DNA of 64,000 nt. Origin: Elusimicrobiota bacterium. Lineage in GTDB: Bacteria > Elusimicrobiota > Elusimicrobia > UBA1565 > JACRDR01. The notes beneath the pieces were generated by a model. The model had not been told where the DNA came from and did no database searches. It saw only the letters and a list, made by a program, of their open reading frames with translations. The translations under genes were made by a program, and so were the position numbers. Location of the stretch: NCBI GenBank assembly GCA_016194745.1, contig JACQBA010000010.1:124001-188000 (forward strand), in the 5' to 3' direction. Below are positions 40,571-49,405 of the stretch, in pieces (the stretch's first letter is position 1; each line of letters begins with the position of its first letter).

Positions 40571-41428
40571 ATGCCCGTCCTAGACAGCCAGGCGGCCGCC
40601 GACGTTTTCCTCGATTGGGTCCGCCAGGAAAAGGCGTCTCTCGGGTTCACTCCCCGTCTCGCCGCGATCCTCAACAGGCCGACCGCCGACGCCGCGAGCA
40701 TCGAGTATCGGGACCTCATCCTCAAGGACGCCGCGCGCCTCGGCCTCGAGGCGGAGGCTCTCGAGTCCTCGGACGAGGGCGAGCTCTTCGAGCTCATCCG
40801 CAGGGCGAACGGCGACTCGGGCATCCACGGCATCATCGTCCTCTACCCCCTGCGCTGCAAGATCAGCGACGAGGACGTCATGGACCTGGTCTCCCCGTAC
40901 AAGGACCCGGAAGGGCTCCATTCGATCAATCTCGGCTACCTGATCAAGTTCAAGCAGTACCTCGACGAGAAGCGCCAGGTCAAGTGCGTCGTGCCCGCGA
41001 CGCCGAAGGCGGTGGTGAAGGCGCTGCAGCGCTATCCGGAGATCAAGATCGACGGGGCGTTCGTCACGATCGTCAACAACTCGATGCGCGTGGGCAAGCC
41101 GCTCGGGCTCATGCTCGAGAACCTCGGAGCGACGGTGGTCAAGTGCTACCACAAGACGAGGCCCGCCGACCTCGAGGCCTGCGTGCGCCGGGCGGACATT
41201 CTCGTGACCGCGGTGCCCGATCCGAAGTTCCGCATCGACGCGTCCTGGGTGAAGCCGGGCGCGGCGGTCCTGGACGTGTCTTATGAGGGCAATATCGGAC
41301 CCGCAGGGCTCTCGGAACGCGCGGGACTGTGGACGGTGCCGGAGAACAGGCTCGGCAAGGTGACCCGGGCCATGATGTTCGTCAACCTCGTTTACTGCGC
41401 AAGGTATAAAGGCGTCTTCTACGACTAA
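40571..41428 (+). CDS. folD: Divergent FolD-like methylene-tetrahydrofolate dehydrogenase/cyclohydrolase
   Basis: 285 residues, the normal FolD length. FolD makes 10-formyl-THF from methylene-THF in the cytoplasm. Fold landmarks align across the whole length: SIEYRDLILK, IHGIIVLYPL, SPYKDPEGLHSIN, PATPKAVV, VGKPLGLMLENLGATV and ADILVTAV. Key residues differ: the catalytic Lys normally four residues after Tyr46 is Ile50 (a Lys sits at 52), the Gln of QLPLP is Tyr, KDVDG is KDPEG, and PVPGGVGP is replaced by VPENRLGKV. It may be a FolD with changed activity or a different pterin-dependent dehydrogenase. Family membership is firm; activity is uncertain. Confidence 0.75.
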   Translation: MPVLDSQAAADVFLDWVRQEKASLGFTPRLAAILNRPTADAASIEYRDLILKDAARLGLEAEALESSDEGELFELIRRANGDSGIHGIIVLYPLRCKISDEDVMDLVSPYKDPEGLHSINLGYLIKFKQYLDEKRQVKCVVPATPKAVVKALQRYPEIKIDGAFVTIVNNSMRVGKPLGLMLENLGATVVKCYHKTRPADLEACVRRADILVTAVPDPKFRIDASWVKPGAAVLDVSYEGNIGPAGLSERAGLWTVPENRLGKVTRAMMFVNLVYCARYKGVFYD

Positions 41429-41450
41429 GCGGACGGTCCTCCTGGCGGCG

Positions 41451-43097
41451 ATGGCCGCGCTGTGCTGCGCGAGCCTGCGGCTGGCGTCGGTGATCGGCGC
41501 GGACGCGATCGTCGACGAGGCCGTGTACGCGGCAGACGCGGGCGTCCTCTACGCCGACTACCTTCGTCGCGGCGAGCTCGGCCTGCTCATCCGCAGCCGC
41601 GAGAACTACGAGCATCCGCCGCTCGTCAAGCTGATCTACGGCGCCGTGATCGCGGCGACCGGCAACTCGCAGAACCCGGAGGGCGCGCTCCGCGCCTCGC
41701 GGTGGGTCTCGGCGGTCCTCACGTCCGCGCAAGCCGCTCTCCTGTGCCTGCTCTCCCCCATCGCGGCCGTCCTCTTCTGCGTCCACACGCAGCAGATCCT
41801 GTACTCGTCAAAAGCCTACCTCGACGGCCCGAGCAGCTTTTTCGCGCTCGCCGCCGCATTCCTCTTCCTTCGGGCGAAACGGGCGCCCGGCGGAGGTCTC
41901 GTCTGGGGCCGGCCGATGGCGCTCTCCGCGGTGTTTCTCGGCGCCGCCATGGCGTCGAAATACATCAACGCCGTGGTCGCGGCGCCGATCGCGCTCCTGC
42001 TGCTCCAGGGCGCCCGTCGCAAGCCGAAGACGGTCGCGCTCTACGGCGCCGTCTCGGCCGCGGCGTTCGTGCTTTTCGATCCCGCGATCTGGTCCAATCC
42101 CGTCGGACACCTCCTGCAGTCGCTCCGATTCCACGACTCGATCGGCGACACCGTCCGCTACCGGATGTACGTGGACTTCATGGGACGCGAGCCGAGAATT
42201 CTCGACCACTTCAATTGGCTGCTGCGAAACCGGGAGTTCCCGTTCCTCCTCCCGCTGCCGCAGGGCACCGACGCGCTGGTGCTGATCTTGAGCTTCGGCG
42301 GCCTGCCGTATCTGTTCCGGCGGAGCGCGCTCCTCGGCTGGTGGTACGTCGCGGGCGCGGCGTTTCTCCTCTTGTACCGCATCAAATTCCCGCACTATAC
42401 GCTGGTATTCATCCCGCCGATGGCGCTGGCCGCCGCGGAGATGCTCGATCCCCTCACGCCTCTCATCCTGCGGGCGAGGGGCCGCTCTCCCTCCGCATGG
42501 ACGTGGCCCGCCGCGGACGCCGCCGCGGCCGTCGCGTTCGCGGGGCTGAGCGCCTACGGCCTTGCCTACGCCTGGACGCGCCCACCCGAGAAGACGGACA
42601 TGCTCGAGGCGGAAATCTGCTACGGCCTCGCGCAGCTGCAGCTCGGACGAAGGGACGAAGCGGAACGCTATTTTCGAAAAACGCTCGACCGACCCGCAGG
42701 GCGCGCGCGGCCGACCGCGCACATGGCGTTGTCGAGCATCTTTCAGGACCTGGGGTACCTGCCCGAAGCGGAAGCGGAGGCCCGGCAAGCCTACCGGGAG
42801 CGGCCGAACCACTATTCGACGCACATGCGTCTGGGCGACGTGCTCCTCGTCCAAGGCAAGTCCAAGGAGGCTCTCGTCGAATATCTCGCGGCCGATCACT
42901 CGACCATCGTCGACCCCCGCCATCGAGCCGTCCTGTTCATGGACCGGGCGCGCGCGTATCTGGCTCTCAAAGACTTCGCGGGCGCCCAAGGCGCCCTGAC
43001 GACTGCGGCCGCGCTCAATCCGGAGAACGAGACGATCCGGCGCCACCAAGAGATCGTGGCGGAGAGGCTCGCTCAGGGCCGGCGTTCGAACAAGTAG
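41451..43097 (+). CDS. GT-C membrane glycosyltransferase (PMT/ArnT-like) with C-terminal TPR
   Basis: 548 residues. About ten membrane segments over residues 1-375. The catalytic-type Asp-Glu lies in the first outer loop (ADAIVDEAVYAAD) and YEHPPLVKLIYG follows, as in GT39/GT83 enzymes that use polyprenyl-linked sugars. Residues about 385-540 form tetratricopeptide repeats (ICYGLAQLQLGRRDEAERYF, AEAEARQAYRERPNHYST). Acceptor unknown. It follows folD by 22 nt. Its end overlaps the opposing GT-C gene by 25 nt. Confidence 0.8.
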   Translation: MAALCCASLRLASVIGADAIVDEAVYAADAGVLYADYLRRGELGLLIRSRENYEHPPLVKLIYGAVIAATGNSQNPEGALRASRWVSAVLTSAQAALLCLLSPIAAVLFCVHTQQILYSSKAYLDGPSSFFALAAAFLFLRAKRAPGGGLVWGRPMALSAVFLGAAMASKYINAVVAAPIALLLLQGARRKPKTVALYGAVSAAAFVLFDPAIWSNPVGHLLQSLRFHDSIGDTVRYRMYVDFMGREPRILDHFNWLLRNREFPFLLPLPQGTDALVLILSFGGLPYLFRRSALLGWWYVAGAAFLLLYRIKFPHYTLVFIPPMALAAAEMLDPLTPLILRARGRSPSAWTWPAADAAAAVAFAGLSAYGLAYAWTRPPEKTDMLEAEICYGLAQLQLGRRDEAERYFRKTLDRPAGRARPTAHMALSSIFQDLGYLPEAEAEARQAYRERPNHYSTHMRLGDVLLVQGKSKEALVEYLAADHSTIVDPRHRAVLFMDRARAYLALKDFAGAQGALTTAAALNPENETIRRHQEIVAERLAQGRRSNK

Positions 43098-44662
43098 AGA
43101 CGGTCCGGCGCCCCCCATTCCGGAAGCGCTCCGCCCTTCTCTCCCGCGCTCCAGAACGCGGCCCGGCTGGCGTCGCCGCGGATCCAGACGGTCCCCGACC
43201 ATTCGTAGCCGCGCGTGAGCCACGCGATGACGCCGGCGCGGAACGCCTCGCCGAGTTTCGACGCGACGAGGGTCGACGCGGGAGAGGTCGCGAACACGAC
43301 GAATTTGGGCTTCGCCTCCGCCAGGTCCTTCAGCTCCTTGAACACGGTCTGCGCCCGGTCGGGAAACAGCGTCAGCGGATAGACGAAGACGTGGCGGGTC
43401 GCGCATCGCCGGTCCGCGGCGACGTAGATCTGCGGCTCGGAGCCGAACACGTACACGGTATCGTCCGCCCCGGAGTGCTCGCGGATGTAGTCCGCGATCG
43501 CCTCCGCCTCATAGAGCGGATTGGGGAAGAGGAGCTCGCGGGCGACCGCGTCGGGCGGTTCCAGGAAGTAGAGCCGCGCGCGAACGATCCCGGGATAGAG
43601 CGCGAGGGCGGCGGCAAGCCACGCGGCCTTCACGCGCGGATAGTCTTGAGCCAGCCTTCGGCACCCGAGCGCGCACGCGAGTGCCAGAGGCGCGACGACC
43701 GGGACGAGGTAATGCGGGAACAAGAAGAGCCCCGTCGCCGCGCCGACGAGCGAGGCGCCGAGCCACACCGTCGCGACGAGCTCGATCGTGAGCGCCGCGC
43801 GCGCGCGCGCGCTCGAGAGTCCGTACAGGGCGAGACCGGCGGCGGGCCAGGCTCCCATGAGAAACGGAGCGGCGACGGATCTCATGAACCACGCGAGCTG
43901 CCCGCGCGCCGCCCCCGAGGCCAACACGAGCGAAGCGTAGTCCAGGTTTCGCCGCCAGACCTGCTCGATAAGGTCGCCCAAGCCGCCTCGCGCGGCGAAA
44001 TACGCCGCGAGGACGGCGGGCACGAGCGCGCAGCCGGCGGCGTACCAAAGACCGGACGCCCAAGGACGGGGACCCTGGCCCGAGGCCGGGCGCGCGGCGA
44101 CGGCCATGACGCCGAAGGCGGCAAGCGGCCACAAGGCCGTCTGCTTCGTGGATAAGGCCGCGCCGGCCGCCGCGCCGGCAAGGAGAAGCCACGGGCCGGC
44201 GCGGGCGCCTCCCTGGGATTTCAGCAGAGCCCACGCCGCGAGCGCTAGAAAGCCGGTCATGAAGATCTCTGTGTTGGCGGCGAAGCCGAGATCCCCGAGC
44301 GGGTACGTACTTAAGGAGCCGAAGACTCCGGCGGCGGCCAGGCGGGGTCCGACCCCCCACGCCGCGGGAACGCTTAGAAAGAGGAGCGCCATCGCGGCCA
44401 AGGAAAAGCCGACGGCCAGGCGTCGCGGGGCCTCGGGCGTCCGCCCGGCCGCGCGATAGAGGAAGAATACGAGAGGCGGCTTCTGGTTGAACGCGTCGCG
44501 GTACGGCAGGCCGCCCCGGTCCAATACCTGGGCCTCGTAGGCGTATTCCCCCTCGTCGCTGATCCGCGGCAGATGGAGGCCGTGGCGCCGAAGCGCAAGA
44601 TGCCAAACGCCGAGCGCCGCCAGAGCCGCCGCGGCGACGAATCGGGAGCGTTGCGGGTGCAT
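43073..44662 (-). CDS. GT-C membrane glycosyltransferase (GT39/ArnT-like)
   Basis: 529 residues with about eleven membrane segments. The first periplasmic loop has RISDEGEYAYEAQ with the Asp-Glu catalytic pair and FNQKPPLVFFLY, matching the PMT_2/dolichyl-phosphate-mannose-like family. The C-terminal soluble part (about 365-529) has VYVFGSEPQIYVAADRR, usual in these proteins. It would transfer a sugar from a polyprenyl carrier to lipid, glycan or protein at the outer face of the inner membrane. TATTAT (44678-44673) predicts a 3-4-nt leader. Confidence 0.8.
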   Translation of the reverse strand: MHPQRSRFVAAAALAALGVWHLALRRHGLHLPRISDEGEYAYEAQVLDRGGLPYRDAFNQKPPLVFFLYRAAGRTPEAPRRLAVGFSLAAMALLFLSVPAAWGVGPRLAAAGVFGSLSTYPLGDLGFAANTEIFMTGFLALAAWALLKSQGGARAGPWLLLAGAAAGAALSTKQTALWPLAAFGVMAVAARPASGQGPRPWASGLWYAAGCALVPAVLAAYFAARGGLGDLIEQVWRRNLDYASLVLASGAARGQLAWFMRSVAAPFLMGAWPAAGLALYGLSSARARAALTIELVATVWLGASLVGAATGLFLFPHYLVPVVAPLALACALGCRRLAQDYPRVKAAWLAAALALYPGIVRARLYFLEPPDAVARELLFPNPLYEAEAIADYIREHSGADDTVYVFGSEPQIYVAADRRCATRHVFVYPLTLFPDRAQTVFKELKDLAEAKPKFVVFATSPASTLVASKLGEAFRAGVIAWLTRGYEWSGTVWIRGDASRAAFWSAGEKGGALPEWGAPDRLYLFERRP

Positions 44663-44715
44663 GGCGGATTCTATAATATCAATCCGGAATTTGCTTTAAT
44701 CGACAGCGCTCCCCC

Positions 44716-45357
44716 ATGGCCAAACCTCCCTCGAAAAACGAGTTCCGGCGCCTGTGGACCGGGGTCGGCTTGATCGCCGCCTGCGTCCTTGCGGTCGCGG
44801 TCGGCCGGGCGACCCAGAAACCGTGGATGCCGGACGCCCCCGCCTACCGGCAGAAGGGGCCGGCGGACGCCAAGGCCGTGCTGGCCGAGTTCGGCGACTT
44901 CCAATGCCCCCCCTGCGGCCGCGCGGTCGGCGTCGTACGGAACATCGAACACATGTACGGCTCGAAGCTGCGAGTCGTGTTCAAGCACTGCCCCTGGACG
45001 CATTCCCACCCGTGGGCCATGACGGCGGCCATCGCCTCCGAGTGCGCGGGCAAGCAGGGAAAGTTCTGGGAGATGTTCGACAAGCTCTACGACAACCAGC
45101 CCGAGTGGACGCAGACCGACAAGGCCGCGGACGTCATCAACGGCTACGCGTACGCGGCGAAGGTGGATCGCGCCGCCTACGACCAGTGCGTGAAGGGCGG
45201 AGAGGGCGAGAGGCTCGTCAAAGAGGACATGAAGGACGTGAGCTTGCATTTCATCAACTCGACCCCGACATTCTTCATCAACGGCAAGCGTTTCGGCGGC
45301 GCCGGCCAGCTTTCCCGCGAGGGCGTCAACGACATCGACAGGATCCTCGGCAAATGA
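44716..45357 (+). CDS. DsbA-like thioredoxin-fold protein, membrane anchored
   Basis: 213 residues. N-terminal membrane segment (about residues 13-32), then a thioredoxin fold of the DsbA/thioredoxin_4 group with active site C64-P-P-C67 in EFGDFQCPPCG and the cis-Pro in INSTPTFFING. Acts in the periplasm to form or isomerise disulfides. First gene of an operon with a MauE-like membrane protein; the stop overlaps the next ATG (ATGA). Confidence 0.88.
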   Translation: MAKPPSKNEFRRLWTGVGLIAACVLAVAVGRATQKPWMPDAPAYRQKGPADAKAVLAEFGDFQCPPCGRAVGVVRNIEHMYGSKLRVVFKHCPWTHSHPWAMTAAIASECAGKQGKFWEMFDKLYDNQPEWTQTDKAADVINGYAYAAKVDRAAYDQCVKGGEGERLVKEDMKDVSLHFINSTPTFFINGKRFGGAGQLSREGVNDIDRILGK

Positions 45358-45797
45358 AGATCGCCCTCGGGATGGCGGGCCGCGTGGTGGTCGGCGCGGC
45401 GTTCATCTACTCCGGTTACGGCAAGGCGGTGGGTCCCGTGCAGGAGTTCGTCTCGGTCCTCGAGAGCTACTATCTTCTTCCCGAAGCGTGGCTCGTCCCC
45501 GCCGCGACCGTGCTGCCGTGGGCGCAGCTCATCTTGGGCGTATTCCTGATCTCCGGCTACCTGACGCGGCTGAGCGCGGCGGCGCTGGGCGCCCTGCTCC
45601 TCGCCTTCATCGGCGCCATCGGCTACACGAAGGCGATCGGCAACCCGCTGGACAACTGCGGCTGCTTCGGCGACCTTCATTTCACCCCGACGCAAATCCT
45701 GATCCTCGATCCGATCCTCATCGCCTTGGCCGTCTCGGCGTTCCTGTACGGCAAAAAGACTTGGAGCCTAGACGGATGGATTGAAGGGAAACCCTAA
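45354..45797 (+). CDS. MauE/DoxX-family membrane protein
   Basis: 147 residues, four membrane segments. IYSGYGKAVGP at the first helix and NCGCFGDL before the last are typical of MauE-like proteins, in which the Cys pair is thought to re-oxidise or reduce a thioredoxin-like partner. Coupled to the DsbA-like gene, so it is probably its redox partner. Stop TAA overlaps the ATG of the response regulator (TAATG). Confidence 0.85.
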   Translation: MKIALGMAGRVVVGAAFIYSGYGKAVGPVQEFVSVLESYYLLPEAWLVPAATVLPWAQLILGVFLISGYLTRLSAAALGALLLAFIGAIGYTKAIGNPLDNCGCFGDLHFTPTQILILDPILIALAVSAFLYGKKTWSLDGWIEGKP

Positions 45798-46189
45798 TGG
45801 CCAAACATAAGATCCTCGCCATCGACGACGAGATCTCCGTCTGCGATCTCTACGAGAAAGGGCTGACCGCTCTCGGCTACGAGGTCACCTGCGCCCCGAG
45901 CGCGAGGCGGGCCCGCGAATTTCTCGCCAAGACGAAGCCGGACCTGATCCTCATGGACATCATGATGCCGGACCAGGACGGGATCAGCCTCACCCGCGAG
46001 CTCCGCGAGCAGGCCGACACCTCCAGCATTCCGATCATGGTGGTCAGCGGGCTCTCCGACGCGGCGACGCTCAACGATGCGCTCCTTTTCGGCGCGGTGG
46101 ATTACCTCGTCAAGCCGTTCGAGATCGAGGTCCTGAAGTCCAAGATCGAGCGCGCCCTCTCGATGGCCGAGAAGCGCCGCAAGTCTTAG
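45797..46189 (+). CDS. Single-domain response regulator
   Basis: 130 residues, receiver domain only: acidic pair D10/D11, phospho-acceptor D54 (LILMDIMMPDQDG), Thr/Ser in VVSGLSD, and Lys in LVKPFE. No output domain. It is co-transcribed with redox proteins upstream and a FIST sensor protein downstream, an unusual partnership. Its kinase is not in the window. Confidence 0.88.
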   Translation: MAKHKILAIDDEISVCDLYEKGLTALGYEVTCAPSARRAREFLAKTKPDLILMDIMMPDQDGISLTRELREQADTSSIPIMVVSGLSDAATLNDALLFGAVDYLVKPFEIEVLKSKIERALSMAEKRRKS

Positions 46190-46194
46190 CCCTG

Positions 46195-47379
46195 ATGCGG
46201 TGGGTCTCGGCCCTCTCTCTCAAGACGAACGCCGAGGAAGCCGTCCGCGAATGCGCCTCGGCGATCCGCGACCAGACCGACGCCGCGCCTGATTTGGCGT
46301 TCCTCTTCGTATCGCCGCATTTCGCCCGCGAGTACGCGGATATCCCCAAGCCCCTCCAGCGGCTGCTCCGCCCCAAGCATCTCCTCGGCTGCTCGGCCGG
46401 CGGCGTCATCGCCGGCGGCAAGGAAGCGGAGGACCGCGCGGCCTTGGGGCTCATGGCGGGCTACCTGCCGGGCGCGACGCTCACGCCGTTCCACGTCGAG
46501 GCGAACGGCCTTCCCGACATGGATGCGCCGCCGAAGGCGTGGGCCGAGCTCGTGGGCGTGACCGACCGGTCCCTCAAGCCGAGCTTCGTCCTGCTGGGCG
46601 ACCCGTTCTCGTTCAATCCCGAATCGCTGACGGTGGGGCTCGACTACGCGTTCCCCGGCAGCGTGAAGATAGGCGGCCTGGCGAGCGGGGCCGCGCGCCC
46701 CGGCGGCAACGTCCTCTATCTCGACGGCGAGGCGCACCGTTCCGGGGCGGCCGGCATCGCCCTCACGGGCAACGTCACGATCGATCCCATCGTCGCCCAA
46801 GGCTGCAGGCCCGTAGGCAAGCCCCTCAAGATCACCGCCTGCGAGGACAATCAGCTGCTCGAATTGGACGACAAGACGGCGCTTGAAGCCGTCGAGGCGC
46901 TCCTCGAGACCCTGCCGGAGAAAGACCAGGAACTCGCTCGCACCTCGCTCTTCCTCGGCGTACGGGCGACCCCTCTCGGCGGAGAGGAGGCGTGCGACTA
47001 CCTCATCCGCAACATCATCGGCCTGGACCCGCACCGGGGCACCCTCTCGATCGGCGCGATGCTTCGCCTCGGCCAGTTCGTCCAATTCCACCTGCGCGAC
47101 AAGAGGACCTCCGCGGAGGACCTGCGGCAAAGGCTCGAACAATACGCCGGGTCCAAGCCGCTCACGCAGCCGCGGGGCGCGCTGCTGTTCTCCTGTCTCG
47201 GGCGAGGAGAGCACCTCTACGGGGTCGCCAACCACGACACGGACGCGTTCTTGAAGTCGGTGGGGCAGCTTCCGATCAGCGGTTTCTTCTCCAACGGCGA
47301 GATCGGGCCCGTCGGGGGCGCGACCTATCTGCACGGCTACACGTCCTGCTTCGGGATCCTGCGGCCGGTGACGGCCTAG
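46195..47379 (+). CDS. FIST domain sensory protein
   Basis: 394 residues, no membrane segment. N-terminal FIST domain (about 15-205) with LGCSAGGVIAGG and LLGDPFSFNPE, and C-terminal FIST_C domain (about 210-385) with LFSCLGRGEHLYG and GFFSNGEIGPVGG. FIST proteins bind small ligands, perhaps amino acids, and signal to two-component or chemotaxis pathways; the preceding receiver protein fits that. It lacks a fused kinase. Its TAG stop shares CTAG (47376-47379) with the stop of the opposing ygfZ gene. Confidence 0.88.
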   Translation: MRWVSALSLKTNAEEAVRECASAIRDQTDAAPDLAFLFVSPHFAREYADIPKPLQRLLRPKHLLGCSAGGVIAGGKEAEDRAALGLMAGYLPGATLTPFHVEANGLPDMDAPPKAWAELVGVTDRSLKPSFVLLGDPFSFNPESLTVGLDYAFPGSVKIGGLASGAARPGGNVLYLDGEAHRSGAAGIALTGNVTIDPIVAQGCRPVGKPLKITACEDNQLLELDDKTALEAVEALLETLPEKDQELARTSLFLGVRATPLGGEEACDYLIRNIIGLDPHRGTLSIGAMLRLGQFVQFHLRDKRTSAEDLRQRLEQYAGSKPLTQPRGALLFSCLGRGEHLYGVANHDTDAFLKSVGQLPISGFFSNGEIGPVGGATYLHGYTSCFGILRPVTA

Positions 47380-48344
47380 CCGCGCGCGCCGGCGCGGGAC
47401 CCGCCGTCCTGCACCGATCCGCGCGCTCCCGGACCCGCCGCCACCTCGGTCCCCGGCTCGGCGAACTCGGATTTCATCATGGCGAGCGCGACCGCGCGCC
47501 CTGAGCCTAGCCTCTGGACGCTCGACACTTTGCCGGCCTCGGCCCCGCGCACCGTGACCGCCGCCCCGGGTTCCGCCGGCGCCTCCAGTCCGAGGACCGC
47601 GAGCCGGCGATTCACGTGCCCGAGGTTCTTGATGCGGGAGGTGATCTCCTGGCCCATGTAGCAGCCCTTGTCGTAGCTGATGGCGGAGTCCAGGTTGGCC
47701 TCTGCCGGGAACGCGTCCGCGTCCGTATCCACGCCGACGATGGGGATGCCTGCGTCGATGCGGAGGGCCTCGAACTCGGACGACGAAAGACGCGCGAGCG
47801 CCCCCCGGGACTCGGCGGCGCGCAAGGCGCCGTCGACCCGAGCGCGCTGGGCCTCGGGCCAGAGGAGAAGCCATGCGGGCTCGCGAAATCTAGGGTAGGT
47901 CAGGACCGTATAGGAAGCGCCGTCGCAGGCGGCGTCCGCGCATCGCCAAGAGCCCGCGGCCGGCCCGTTCTCGCCGGGCAGAGCCCCGTCCAGCATTCCC
48001 GAAAGCGCCTCCGCGGCCCCGGCGCCGGTGAAAAGCGTGAGCCCGAACGCGCGCGACGCGTCCTCCATCGTCGTCGCGGAGAGGATGATGCTCCTGCCGA
48101 GCGCGGCCCGCACCGCGTCGCCGAGCGGCGCAAACGCGAGCGCCACAAGGTCCTCGCCCCGGTCGTAGAGCGCGAGATCGCCCACGAGCTTGCCCTTCGC
48201 GGTCAGCACGCAATCGAGCTGCCCTTCGCCGGGCCGCAATCCGAGGACGTCGTTGGTGAGGAGCCCGTGCAGGAACTTCTTGCGGTCGGGTCCGGTGAAG
48301 CGGAGCTTAGCCCAAGCGCTCAGGTCCGCGACGGCCGCAGGCAC
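47376..48344 (-). CDS. ygfZ: YgfZ/GcvT-family folate-binding Fe-S repair protein
   Basis: 322 residues from GTG 48344, 5 nt after the E1-beta stop; no ATG is available. The diagnostic KGCYMGQE motif is present (in SYDKGCYMGQEITSRIKN), with GVDTDADAFPAEAN before it and a C-terminal GKVSSVQ barrel. YgfZ uses tetrahydrofolate to help maintain Fe-S enzymes. It lies last in a minus-strand operon with E1 and cysS. Aminomethyltransferase (gcvT) is less likely because the motif is YgfZ-specific. Confidence 0.88.
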   Translation of the reverse strand: MPAAVADLSAWAKLRFTGPDRKKFLHGLLTNDVLGLRPGEGQLDCVLTAKGKLVGDLALYDRGEDLVALAFAPLGDAVRAALGRSIILSATTMEDASRAFGLTLFTGAGAAEALSGMLDGALPGENGPAAGSWRCADAACDGASYTVLTYPRFREPAWLLLWPEAQRARVDGALRAAESRGALARLSSSEFEALRIDAGIPIVGVDTDADAFPAEANLDSAISYDKGCYMGQEITSRIKNLGHVNRRLAVLGLEAPAEPGAAVTVRGAEAGKVSSVQRLGSGRAVALAMMKSEFAEPGTEVAAGPGARGSVQDGGSRAGARG

Positions 48345-48349
48345 GGAGC

Positions 48350-49405
48350 TTACGGCTCCGAGAGCATCTCGCGCAGCACGCGTTCGACGTCGGGCCGCTG
48401 CGGCGTCGTGGCGTATTCGAGGTTCGGGGACAGTCCGATGCCGGGCGCCGCCTTCGCCGCGAGGAGCCGCGGCCTGGCCTTCAGCTCGTAGAACAGCTCG
48501 TCGACGACCCGGCGGATCAGGTGCTCTCCGAAGTTCGTGATCTCGGTCTCCTCGTTGATGAAAATGACGCGCCCGGTCTTCCTGATCGATCCGGTGATCG
48601 TGTCCCAATCGTACGGGATGAGCGTGCGAAGATCGATCACCTCGACCTCGCCCGCGCCCTCGGTCGACAGCTGCCGCGCGACCTCGAGCGTGATCGGCGC
48701 CATCCGCCCATGCGTCACCGCGGTGACTCCTGTCCCGGGCTTGGACACCTTCGCCTTGCCGAGCGGGATCTCGAACTCCTGGAGGTCCGGCCATCGGGGC
48801 TTCCACTGCGAGCGGTCGCCGATGGGGGCGTCGATCATGTCCCGGAGCTGCCGCTCGTCCGACGGCTCGCCCGGGATGAGCCCCTCGCCCTTCGTGCGGA
48901 GCAGCGCCTTGGGCTTCAAGTACAAGACGGGATTGTCGTCCTTGATCGCGGAGATCATGAGGCCGTAGGCGTCCAAGGGCGTCGAGGGACACACGACCTT
49001 CATGCCGTGCAGCTTCGTGGCGATCGAATCGAAGGAATGCGAGTGATATATCGATCCATGAATCCCGGACCCGGTCGGCGTCATGACGACCATCGGCGTC
49101 TTGAACGTGCCGCCCGAGGACCACGAGCCCACGGCCGCGATCTTGAGGAGATCGATGGCGTTGAAGATGTAGTCCACGAATTGGACCTCGGCCACGGGCC
49201 GCTGTCCAGCCCACGCGAGCCCGATGGCCGCGCCGATGATTCCCCGCTCGTCGAGAGGCGAATTCCACGCGGTCTTGAGGCCCTGGGTCGCGGTGAACAC
49301 GCCGCCCAGCGGAGGCCCCACGTCCTCGCCGAAGATCTCCTTCACGCCCAGCTTTTCCTCTCCGTAGTGAAGGGCCATGCGGATGGCCTGCGCCATATTC
49401 GCCAT
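48350..49405 (-). CDS. 2-oxoacid dehydrogenase E1 beta subunit
   Basis: 351 residues from ATG 49405, which overlaps the E1-alpha TGA (TGATG). Transketolase-type pyrimidine domain (GEDVG near residue 27, FVDYIFNAIDLL) and C-terminal transketolase domain (VTHGRMA, VIDLRTLIPYDWDTI, EETEITNFGEHL). With the alpha subunit it forms a thiamine-diphosphate E1 of pyruvate or branched-chain 2-oxoacid dehydrogenase. E2 and E3 are not in the window. Confidence 0.9.
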   Translation of the reverse strand: MANMAQAIRMALHYGEEKLGVKEIFGEDVGPPLGGVFTATQGLKTAWNSPLDERGIIGAAIGLAWAGQRPVAEVQFVDYIFNAIDLLKIAAVGSWSSGGTFKTPMVVMTPTGSGIHGSIYHSHSFDSIATKLHGMKVVCPSTPLDAYGLMISAIKDDNPVLYLKPKALLRTKGEGLIPGEPSDERQLRDMIDAPIGDRSQWKPRWPDLQEFEIPLGKAKVSKPGTGVTAVTHGRMAPITLEVARQLSTEGAGEVEVIDLRTLIPYDWDTITGSIRKTGRVIFINEETEITNFGEHLIRRVVDELFYELKARPRLLAAKAAPGIGLSPNLEYATTPQRPDVERVLREMLSEP

